This document shows positions 45,311 to 54,300 of a stretch of DNA of 64,000 nt, piece by piece (the first letter of the stretch is position 1; each line of letters opens with the position of its first letter). Below the pieces are notes generated by a model. The model was not told where the DNA came from. It ran no database searches and saw nothing but the letters and a program-made list of their open reading frames with translations. The DNA lies in assembly GCA_013152545.1 (NCBI GenBank), contig JAADGF010000116.1:124001-188000 (forward strand), written 5' to 3'. Origin of the DNA: Gammaproteobacteria bacterium (lineage in GTDB: Bacteria > Pseudomonadota > Gammaproteobacteria > SZUA-152). A program made the position numbers and the translations under genes.

Positions 45311-46198
45311 TTGCTATTGGACTATTCAAACCCCGAAATACCTGAAGGCATTAATGTTACCAAAACACACCCATTAAAAGAGTTTTTTTTACTCAGCCTG
45401 GGTGTATTCGGGGTCATTATTGCGTTAATCCTCGCGTTAAGTTTTTTTGCTGACAAACTATCCCATTATATTCCATATAGCATAGAAGCCAACGCCTCTT
45501 TTGGTGTCTTCACAACAACCAATGCTGATACCCCCTTGCAACAGTACCTGCAAACACTGGCTGACAAAATAGTAATTGCACAGCAATTGCCAGAAGAAAT
45601 GAACATTAAGGTACATGTTGTTAATCAGGATAGTGTTAACGCATTTGCCACTCTGGGCGGCCATGTAATGTTTTTTCAAGGCTTACTGGAAAAAGTACCC
45701 AATGAAAATGCACTCGCCATGGTAATGGCCCATGAAATCGCCCACATAAAACACCGTCACCCTATTCGAAGTTTAGGACGAGGCATTGTATTAGGCTTGG
45801 TGGCATCCATTTTTAGCGCTTCTTTGGGTAATGATCTTCTGGGGCAGTACGCAGGTAATGCTGGCTTACTGTCACAACTACAGTTTTCACGCGAACATGA
45901 AAAACAGGCCGACGCGACTGCCCTGCTCGCCATGCAGCAAATATACGGTCATGTCAATGGTGCCAACGATCTATTTAAACTATTGCAACAGGAACAAGGC
46001 ACGGTCTATCAGCCGGAATTTTTCAATACTCACCCGGCCATCGAATCGCGAATGCAAAGAATTAACGATTTACAACTTAAATCCAACACCGAAAATACTG
46101 AACTAAACCAGTTACCGCCAGACTACGCAGGTTGGCTGAAACAGCTTTCATCAGAAACACCCAGGACAGATCAGCAAAAAATCTCAACTGAAAATTGA
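45311..46198 (+). CDS. M48-family membrane metalloprotease
   Basis: This 295-residue protease has an N-terminal membrane helix (LLSLGVFGVIIALILALSF) and a zinc-binding HEIAH motif, with the third ligand Glu in EHEKQAD about 60 residues later. It resembles the BepA/LoiP-like group of M48 proteins that act on misfolded outer-membrane proteins or lipoproteins. It lacks the TPR domain of BepA. The start is probably TTG at 45311, with no strong ribosome site. It follows the two YbjQ genes by 39 bp, an arrangement seen in other gammaproteobacteria. Confidence 0.88.
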   Translation: MLLDYSNPEIPEGINVTKTHPLKEFFLLSLGVFGVIIALILALSFFADKLSHYIPYSIEANASFGVFTTTNADTPLQQYLQTLADKIVIAQQLPEEMNIKVHVVNQDSVNAFATLGGHVMFFQGLLEKVPNENALAMVMAHEIAHIKHRHPIRSLGRGIVLGLVASIFSASLGNDLLGQYAGNAGLLSQLQFSREHEKQADATALLAMQQIYGHVNGANDLFKLLQQEQGTVYQPEFFNTHPAIESRMQRINDLQLKSNTENTELNQLPPDYAGWLKQLSSETPRTDQQKISTEN

Positions 46199-46355
46199 CC
46201 GGGTGGGTGGACAGAAAACAAACGGCCGCGCGATTGCTCGCCACTTGTTATCAAACATCAATAAGCAAACGTCAAAAGGACAAACGAAAAACGCGGCCTA
46301 TAGTTATTACATAAAATAAAACCTTTCTTCTCGCTAAGCATATCCGTAGTCACTT

Positions 46356-48632
46356 TCACTGAGCCTCAATGATATCCAGCGAGCCATCCTCATTAACAAT
46401 GACCTGAGTACCTAAAGAGTTTAAGAAGCTTGTTATTTGATTCGCCATTTCATTATAAACAACGGCTGAAACAGGATCTGCCTCACCATCTTTATTTGCA
46501 GGACTCACCAGAGAACCATGATGCCCTTTTACAAAACGCACCCAGGCTTTAATAGCAATGCCACCATCGTCTAACGGTGCACTGATCTTTTGAGTACCTA
46601 ATAATGCCGCGAAGGGGTCCGTGCCCGACAAAGGCGCCGGAATGGTACCACTATTATCAACGTCATCAGGTACTTTGTTCGGAACAACCAAATCCGGCAA
46701 ATAATTCGCCGTACCATCACCAACCACTTCCAGCACCAACAACCCTTTGTCAGATGCTGCCAAGGTGCCCGTATAATTAATGGGATCACCAGAATCCATT
46801 ACCAGTTGAGCGGATGCCATAAAGCGCTCATAGTCAGCCGTGCCCTTAATAATACCGTTACTGGCCAACCCCGCTGCAATGCTGGCACCAAAGGCAGCGG
46901 AACCATCCAACAGTTTCGGTATACCACCGCCGGGCATGGCCAAAACAGCGGCATCAATATCATCTTCCAATGCGATAAACAAGGTACCAATCATTGCACC
47001 CAAAGAATACCCGATAAACCGAAGGTTACTGGTGTTAAAGTCCACGCCGTTGTCGATATTGTCATAGTCCATATTTTCCAGGGCAAAACGTAATGCAAAT
47101 AAATCCGCTGCTCCCTGCCGTGTATTGTCTCTGGTAGTACGTAAACTGCTTAGATTAATGAAATGAAGGCCGGACGAATCTGCGATGCCATCAGGCTGCT
47201 GGGCGGTCACATTGCCCTCGGCGTTCTGAGTCACTACGTCCAAGCCAAAGGTGCGTTCCGTCGTGTTATCAACACCCAATATGGCGCGTTGACCCGCATC
47301 CATAATGCCATGCAATGGCAAATCAATGGATATGGCAGCATACCCCGCAGCGGCCAGATAGTCCGCAACGCCAAACAACAGACTGCGGTCCCGGGTGATG
47401 CCATGCTGAAAAATCACGGTGGGCCAGCCGTTTGCTGGTTTGGCGGTTTTTGGTACAGAGAGCAGAATGGGGATGTTTTGGGTGGATTGCAAATCCGGCA
47501 CTCTATTTCCAGTGGCTAATACAATGCCTTCCCAAAAACCGGTCAAGGGGTTTTTAGCATCGCTGATATCACCATCACTTAGGTAATAAGGCACGCGAAG
47601 GGAACCTTTATAAAAATCAGCGACTGTACCCACGCCGGTCAACCCCAATGGACTAATATCAACGGCGCCATCAACAAAACTTGAAACAGGCGGCGTTGCG
47701 GCCGCCAGATCGGCACGCAGTTCTGTTAATACCGCACCGATGGTTTGCGTGGTGAACGACCAGCTAAGAATAATATCGTTCTTGGTAAGATCTGTAATGG
47801 TAGCACTGCTATCATCGGTGACCGTAAACGCCTCAATGCGTTGCTCTGCCAAATCCGTCGCCTCGCGCAAATCATCCAGACTATCAACGGTTGCCAAATG
47901 GGTGGTTAAGTCAATGCCATCAATGACTCCATCTTTGTTTTCATCGCCAAAGGATTTTAAAGCCGCAAACTCGATATCGTCCACGCTGATTGGCGGCTTG
48001 ACCGAAAGCAGTGAAACGCGGGATTTCGTGAAGCCATAGATTAAATCCGCCGTAGCGTTATCTCCACTAACGCTGCTGATACCCTTAGATAACGCGATCA
48101 GATAAGAAGTACCTTGACTCAATGGCCTTAATGGCGAAATCACCAGAGTTGATTGGCTGGTATCAAGGGGGGACAAACTCACGGCATATTCGGCCGTTGC
48201 GATGTTCGCCTTATCGGCGGCTAACCCTTCCAGTTCACGGTTTATTGCCACGACAGCACCTGCAACACCACTTAAGGCGACCTCGAACACACGCACTGTG
48301 GAACCGGGTATGAGCGATGCGGCATTGATAGCGCCAGAAAAAGTTGTCGATATTGGCGCAACAGTGGAAAAACCATCCTGAGCATTCATGGCTTCAATCG
48401 TGGCGGTTTCACCGCCCGATGTATCTGCGTTGATCGGAATATTAATCGTTCCGTCGACACTGCCCCGAAATAGCGCGTTGTTCGGAAACGGAATAATGCG
48501 GTCACTGGGACTAAATTTAGCAAAAAAACCCACTTGAGTGATATTATCCTGAGTATCGGTGTTTTTGTCGCTGTCACAACCGATTAATATCAAAACAAAC
48601 GGTAACACCAAGCCCAAAGAGTGTCGTCGCAT
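46356..48632 (-). CDS. VolA/Pla-1-like surface lipase lipoprotein
   Basis: This 758-residue lipoprotein starts at the ATG at 48632, with AAGGAG 9 nt upstream; the longer frame to 48683 overlaps fadL. The lipobox is LILIGC. The N-terminal half resembles the bacterial virulence-factor lipase N-terminal domain. The C-terminal half is an alpha/beta hydrolase with the nucleophile Ser in the GYSLGA elbow and His in KGHHGS. In Vibrio cholerae VolA releases fatty acids from lysophosphatidylcholine at the cell surface and FadL takes them in. Here the FadL gene lies immediately upstream with a 38-bp gap, so the same coupling is likely. Confidence 0.88.
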   Translation of the reverse strand: MRRHSLGLVLPFVLILIGCDSDKNTDTQDNITQVGFFAKFSPSDRIIPFPNNALFRGSVDGTINIPINADTSGGETATIEAMNAQDGFSTVAPISTTFSGAINAASLIPGSTVRVFEVALSGVAGAVVAINRELEGLAADKANIATAEYAVSLSPLDTSQSTLVISPLRPLSQGTSYLIALSKGISSVSGDNATADLIYGFTKSRVSLLSVKPPISVDDIEFAALKSFGDENKDGVIDGIDLTTHLATVDSLDDLREATDLAEQRIEAFTVTDDSSATITDLTKNDIILSWSFTTQTIGAVLTELRADLAAATPPVSSFVDGAVDISPLGLTGVGTVADFYKGSLRVPYYLSDGDISDAKNPLTGFWEGIVLATGNRVPDLQSTQNIPILLSVPKTAKPANGWPTVIFQHGITRDRSLLFGVADYLAAAGYAAISIDLPLHGIMDAGQRAILGVDNTTERTFGLDVVTQNAEGNVTAQQPDGIADSSGLHFINLSSLRTTRDNTRQGAADLFALRFALENMDYDNIDNGVDFNTSNLRFIGYSLGAMIGTLFIALEDDIDAAVLAMPGGGIPKLLDGSAAFGASIAAGLASNGIIKGTADYERFMASAQLVMDSGDPINYTGTLAASDKGLLVLEVVGDGTANYLPDLVVPNKVPDDVDNSGTIPAPLSGTDPFAALLGTQKISAPLDDGGIAIKAWVRFVKGHHGSLVSPANKDGEADPVSAVVYNEMANQITSFLNSLGTQVIVNEDGSLDIIEAQ

Positions 48633-48670
48633 TATCCTTATCTCCTTAAGTTGTTTTTTTATCCATACGC

Positions 48671-50200
48671 TTAAAAGTTCCAATTAAGTTGTGCGCTGAA
48701 AATATCGACCGTGGCATCGTAAGAACCGGACAGCGTATGCTCTAATGTCGGTACACTGCTTTCAAACTCATTGTTAATGTCGGCATCCGTAATAAACAAA
48801 TGGGCATAACCAAAATCCAAACTGATGTTTTTGGCCGGTTTAAGATTAAATCCAACTGAGACCCAGGTTCGGTCATCCCCGGGTAAACGCGGTGTGCGCC
48901 GTTCAGCACTGGGCACTGGTGTCTGATCATGCGCTAAACCAAATCGCAGCATGCGAGTACTATCCAGTTTATAATTGAGCCCCACGGAAATACGGTTACT
49001 ATCATCCCAGTCTTCTGTCGTCACCCCATCGGGGTGTCCAATTGGCAACACAGGATCAAATTTCACCCTTAATTCTTGAAATTTACTCCACTTAGTGACA
49101 GTCCAGTCAAACATCAGAGCAAATTTTGGCGTCAACTCCTGAAAATAACTGAGGGAAATACTATCGGGCAAATCGATATTGGCTGTTACACTGGTATCGG
49201 TAAACGCGCCAGTTTGTGTCAGGAACGTCAATGATCCCGGCACGGTAAAGTCTGCATCGCCTTCAAGGCGGTGTTCGATGGAGGAACGATAATGGAAACC
49301 CAGCCTTGAAGTCGGGGAAAACTCATACAACAAACCAACGTTGTAACCGTAATCCCAGCTGTCACCGGAGACTTCACTAAAACCATCGTTTTGCTGCGGA
49401 CCAGAATTCAATGCATTGCAGGTTCCTGAAGGAATGGCATTGCTAAGTTCTTGCGCAAAACAGACCGAGCCCATATCAATTGCGTTGCTCAATTCCACAT
49501 CGATATATTGCGCGCTAACGCCAAAACCCAGGGATAATTGCGAATTAATTTTGACAGCCAGACTGGGGTTGATATTAAGGGATAGCATCGCCGACTTAAC
49601 GGCATGATAACGACCGACCCAATCATCATCGTATTCAATCTCCAGGCCGAAAGGAGCATTAATACCAAGGCCAAATTTCCATTGTTGATTAATATCCTGC
49701 ACATAATAGAAGTTAGGTACAAAGGCATTTTTAGCACCATCATCCTCATCACCTAACAGGACTTGATTACCCGTTGCTGCCGAGGTTGTGGAACCATTAT
49801 TTGAAAACTTCGACGATGGCACAATCAAATGGCCGGCACCGCTTAGTTGCCTGCCCTGCAACCGAGTCATGCCGGCGGGATTAAAATAAATCGTACTGGC
49901 ATCTTCAGCAATAGCGCCACCGCCCGCAAAGGCGTTTCCCATGCCGCTGGCACTGTGCTCTATAATGGCAAAACCAGCGGCTTGCACCGTGTTAAACCAC
50001 ATCAATGCGCTTATTCCTAATCCCGCCGCTAAACCAGTCTTAACCACAACCACGCTACGCAATAGAATGTGATTATCGTCACGTTGAGCATCTTTATTGA
50101 CACTCGAATCCCGCATATTCAGACCGTCGCAGCATTGGTCACAGTGGTTTCGCTCAGTAAAGTTTTGCTCCTGATAATTCTGCTCGCTTCGCTTTTTCAT
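48671..50200 (-). CDS. FadL/OmpP1 family outer-membrane fatty acid transporter
   Basis: This 509-residue beta-barrel carries hydrophobic compounds across the outer membrane. The mature N-terminus has the family pattern AAGFAIIEHSASGMGNAFAG followed by FNPAGM, and the protein ends in Phe (AQLNWNF) as outer-membrane barrels do. The signal region is odd: about 45 Cys- and His-containing residues precede the hydrophobic stretch VVVVKTGLAAGLGISALMWF. The real start may therefore be an internal codon, for example the ATG at residue 29, although GAAGAGGG lies before the ATG at 50200. First gene of the pair with the VolA-like lipase. Confidence 0.9.
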   Translation of the reverse strand: MKKRSEQNYQEQNFTERNHCDQCCDGLNMRDSSVNKDAQRDDNHILLRSVVVVKTGLAAGLGISALMWFNTVQAAGFAIIEHSASGMGNAFAGGGAIAEDASTIYFNPAGMTRLQGRQLSGAGHLIVPSSKFSNNGSTTSAATGNQVLLGDEDDGAKNAFVPNFYYVQDINQQWKFGLGINAPFGLEIEYDDDWVGRYHAVKSAMLSLNINPSLAVKINSQLSLGFGVSAQYIDVELSNAIDMGSVCFAQELSNAIPSGTCNALNSGPQQNDGFSEVSGDSWDYGYNVGLLYEFSPTSRLGFHYRSSIEHRLEGDADFTVPGSLTFLTQTGAFTDTSVTANIDLPDSISLSYFQELTPKFALMFDWTVTKWSKFQELRVKFDPVLPIGHPDGVTTEDWDDSNRISVGLNYKLDSTRMLRFGLAHDQTPVPSAERRTPRLPGDDRTWVSVGFNLKPAKNISLDFGYAHLFITDADINNEFESSVPTLEHTLSGSYDATVDIFSAQLNWNF

Positions 50201-50235
50201 GCAACCCTCTTCATTTTATTGATTCCCGTTCAGTT

Positions 50236-50256
50236 GATAGTTAAGTGTTAACTATC
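50236..50256. promoter_or_regulatory. Perfect inverted repeat upstream of fadL, candidate operator
   Basis: GATAGTTAA, GTG, TTAACTATC: 9-bp perfect arms around 3 bp, 36 bp upstream of the fadL ATG. The size suits a TetR- or GntR-type repressor of fatty-acid genes, but it does not match the FadR or PsrA consensus I know. Confidence 0.5.
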
Positions 50257-50272
50257 ACCACTTAAACTTACC

Positions 50273-50299
50273 ACTTATGCCTTAATAGTAAGCATAAGT
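50273..50299. promoter_or_regulatory. Second inverted repeat upstream of fadL
   Basis: ACTTATGC and GCATAAGT form 8-bp perfect arms around an 11-bp spacer, next to the first palindrome. It could be a second operator or overlap the promoter. Confidence 0.4.
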
Positions 50300-51260
50300 C
50301 GTGAACACTAAGTCGTTGAATAAGTCCCTGAGTAGCCGTTATAAAGGTCTCAACATAATACGCAACCAAGCGCAATTTGCAAACAGCTATCCAGCATTAA
50401 TAACGCTACAATGGTAATATTGCATATTTTTAACACCCAAAACGATTCACAGCCTGCCCGATGAAGCGCATGACTCCAGAATAATATGGCAAAATCCGAG
50501 TGCTATTTTGTTGCTTTTCAGTCAATAGCAGTGCCCAACTGGCCGCTCGTGACCATATTTTTGGTCTAATAACAACCAATTTCAAATTTAACGTGAATTT
50601 CGACGATACCGAATATTCTTTCTTGCCGCTGATGTCTTTACTTGTGTCTTCGCTCAAATCACCCCGCGTAATGCAAAGCCAAGTAGAGTCCGTACCACGC
50701 ACGGCTTCACTTGAATTTCCTCCACCCCTTGTTAAAATTTACTAACCCGTGATTTATATTGCATGAAGTATAATTTAACGTTTTAGGATTAGTGTGCTGA
50801 TGATGGTTAACACATTCCTTAATTCCATGGCTATGACCACACTACCCTGCAGCCTATCCTCTCGATGTCTATTTTGGTCATTGGCGAAAGTCTTGATGAT
50901 TTTGGACCAAATCACATTTTTAACTCACAATATAGGCAGTATAAAGGCCCTTTCTCCAGGAATCCACCGCCTCCAAACAACCATCCTTAATCCCAGGTTT
51001 TTCACCCATTTCCATCCAATGCTTGCCTTCAAGCCAACAGAATCTCTGCCGCTCCGTCAGAGTTGCAGCAATTTGATTGAAATGCTTGTTGTCGCGTCAG
51101 CCGAACAGCTCCGCCTGAAGCGGTGCCTTGACAGCGGAATCGGGCGTTCCATCGGGGCGGTCAACGCGCAAAGCTGAATCCTCCGGAAAAAGCGACGGAA
51201 CACAAGGTCACAATATACACCCAAAGCGTTTAAGGTTTCGATGTAAATTGCACACCCTAT

Positions 51261-51360
51261 TTCATTCATAACGGCGTTGAAATTTCTTACAATAAAACAA
51301 CTATTACGCGTCATTTCGCCTCGCCTAAAAGCGCCTGCTTTCTGGTGGTGCCATGAATAA
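51261..51360 (-). mobile_element. MITE-like family A, diverged interior copy
   Basis: Read against the minus strand of 26765-26880 it shares CGGCGTTGAAATT, TCATTTCGCC and CGCCTAAAAGCGCCT in the same order. The terminal inverted repeats are not seen, so it is a decayed copy. Confidence 0.6.
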
Positions 51361-51394
51361 AATAGGACACATACGGTTTTAATTTTATTTATCC

Positions 51395-54300
51395 TTATGA
51401 TTTTTCAGAATTATTTCGAGATTCATTTATTGTGTCCAACGTAGCCTTGATCTTTGCGTATGACTGATTGACATTCGCCAGCATGCATTTCGCAGATGGA
51501 GCAATCATGTTCGCCAAGGTCCAGTCCATTCGAAATTCTGGGTCACTGTGGTCGTCATGCGCAAAGTATTTTTGTTGAAGAATGTTGGTACGAATACGGC
51601 TGGTTTGATCAACTAAGCTTACTGCCTCTTTGAGCAGAACCTGAATCTTAACTGCAATATACTCAAAGTCAAAATGAGAGGGTGCGATTGTTTCGCCGCC
51701 ACCGTATTTCCTTTCTAAATCAAGAAACTTTGATTGGACTAATATGCTCGCATCGCGAATAGATGTAATGTCGTCGCTTGAGCCATTATCTTTCTTTTCA
51801 GCAGCGTTATCCACTATTACTTTTATTATGTAAGTTAACAGTCTCCAATATACATAAAGCACTTGAGTCATGATAGGGAAAATCAAGTCCAGGTTTTTCC
51901 TTGATATTAGTCGAATATCGAGCAGTACAAAATACAATGTTCTCGCAATTTTGTAGGCAGTAACCCATGTATCCGTATTTGCCTCACTATCAAAGCATGT
52001 TAGTTTATCGATAAATTCCTTGCCTAGTGTTGATAGCGCAGCAGGCTGTCCGGCGCGCTGGATAGTATTCTCATAAAATTTTTTATCAATTTCCGTACTA
52101 AATAATTTTCTGGCATAAACCCACCGCATCAAAATACTTGATCGTATCGATAGGGTTGGGAGTGTTGATGGATTAAACTCATTCTTAAATTTACTTTTGT
52201 ACTCGTGACCTATTTTTGAACGAATATAATCGCCCCAATATAAAACGGATACTAATTTATTCCCCCATATTGAGTGCTGCCAAAAAATTTCATCCTCGCT
52301 GGGGAAAGCTTGCGCGCCGTGCGTTGCGTTTGGATCAAGCAGATCAAACAGTTGAGGCAACAAGTTGTCATCGTTGTTTTTTTGGTTCGATTCCAGCTTG
52401 AAATCACGGATAACCAACGTTTTAATAAATTGTGAGGACTCTACTTGCCGGGCGAGACCGATGCTTTTTATGGCGTTGACTGTTGCTTTATCTATGGTAG
52501 AGAATATGCTATCTAGTAATGCTTTGTTAAAATCCTTACTGCTATTTTCAAAATATTCTTTCGTAAAACAATCTAATAGCATATATAAATAACTAATTAT
52601 TTTTATATTAGTCAACGTTGAGCTAATATATAGATTGTTGTCATCGTAAAGCTGAGCAGCTTTTTCCAAAAAATCAACCAACGTGAAATTATCCGGACCT
52701 TCAAACTGACCTTTAAAATAGTCGTGCAGCCTTTTCTTTTTCTCATCACTATTTTGATTGTTTGAGATTTTAAAGTTTGTTGGTGTAAAGTTTTCGGTTT
52801 TAATGAATTCGTACAATTCAGCTTTCAAAAAGCGGTACAACGATGCAGTGTCAGAATTTTCTTCTTGGCAATCCTTGCTGGCTACATTCTCTAGAAAAAT
52901 CACCGCTTTTTGAGTTAGCGTTGCCTCCACAATGGCCACTAACGCTGAGGCTTCCAGATAATCACGCCGTTCATTGGGTAATTGTTCTGTTGGCAATGAT
53001 AGCATCTTCCGTGAGTAAAATATTGCTTTCGCGTAATCAATGATTGCGTTATTTAATTCTGACCAACCTAAATAGAAAGATAAATTTGCGCGCCTGAAAT
53101 AAAACCTGGGATCGTTTTCATGAAACAGTATTGGCGGTGGCTTTTTAGTGTCATCCACAGAATCTTGATCACCATTAGGCAGACTAATTGTCGAGGGGCT
53201 ACGCTTCAATGACAAGAACTCGTTTGCCCAATATGTTTGTTTGATGATGTCCCATTTTGAATCTCCAGATTTTACAGGGTCGTCATTGTTTTCTTTTTCA
53301 CTCTTATTTAAATAAACATCTTCGATGACTTGGTTAGCTTGAGTGTAAATACCCGCAGCTTTGTTGTAATTTTGTCTGTGCTCTTCCAAGTCACCGTACT
53401 TAAGCATTGCTTCCGCGTATAACATGATTAATTCGATTTCTGACCATCGAAGTGCATGTGGAGATATTCTGGCCGCGCCAGGCTTTTCTAGATATCCTGT
53501 TTCATTTTTTATCATGCTTGTTAACATGCCTATAGCGGACGAATAATGCCTTGACGCAGCATTGTACGACTGTTCTATGGCGTTCATGTCGCCTAAGGTA
53601 ATATGCGCTTTAATAGCGATGCTGTTACACGCCTGCTCTTTTGCTATGACAAGATCGTTGTCAAAGTGATTTTTTACCCGGTTCATTGCATCAAGCGAAA
53701 AGTTATAAGACGCTGATTCCAGGTCGCTTACATGGGTTATATATCGGAGTTCCTGTTCGAATCCCTCATTAAACCGATAGCGATATGTACCATTACGGAC
53801 ACGCCGGATATAAGATTTAAAAACATGGCTTAATAAATCATCCACAATAACATTCAGTTCAGGTGCCCGATGTATATTAATGGCTTCTGACATTCTAAAG
53901 AGGGATTCTCGAGTAAAACCAAAGGGGTGGAGTTTAAGTATGAACTGCAACGAGGATAACGCTGAAACGGTTAGTTTATCGCCGATACGGGACACTTCAC
54001 GACTTAATTGATGTTGAAATAGCGTAAATATATTTCCCGCTAAAATAAAGCTGCGTTGCTGGTCAAAACTAAAGTATAACCAGTATTTTTCCTCAGTATT
54101 ATCGTCATCATTCACGTGTATGGCAATGGGGTTTAAATTTTCATCGGGTTTTGAGGGGTAAGTGAAGTTAGCAAAAATGGCCGCCAAACGTTTTGGGTTT
54201 CCCCAGGAGTGAAATGCCAGATAATAAATAAAATTTCTGAGGACATGTACCGTGGCGCGTGCCGTTTTCGTTTTTTCTTGGTCATTGCTCGCTTTGGTGA

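Larger units (their letters stand above)
50201..51394. other. Long gene-poor region with palindromes and a repeat copy
   Basis: About 1.2 kb. Near fadL lie two inverted repeats (50236-50256 and 50273-50299). The middle (50794-51240) has a 127-codon plus frame and shorter minus frames, none with known motifs; the minus frames look like fragments of a decayed gene. A repeat family A interior copy lies at 51261-51360. Confidence 0.4.

Noticed and set aside
50794..51177. A 127-codon plus-strand frame in the gene-poor region
   Set aside because: It has no ribosome site, an unnatural composition for a folded protein and no known motif; minus-strand fragments in the same DNA look equally plausible, so no call was made.
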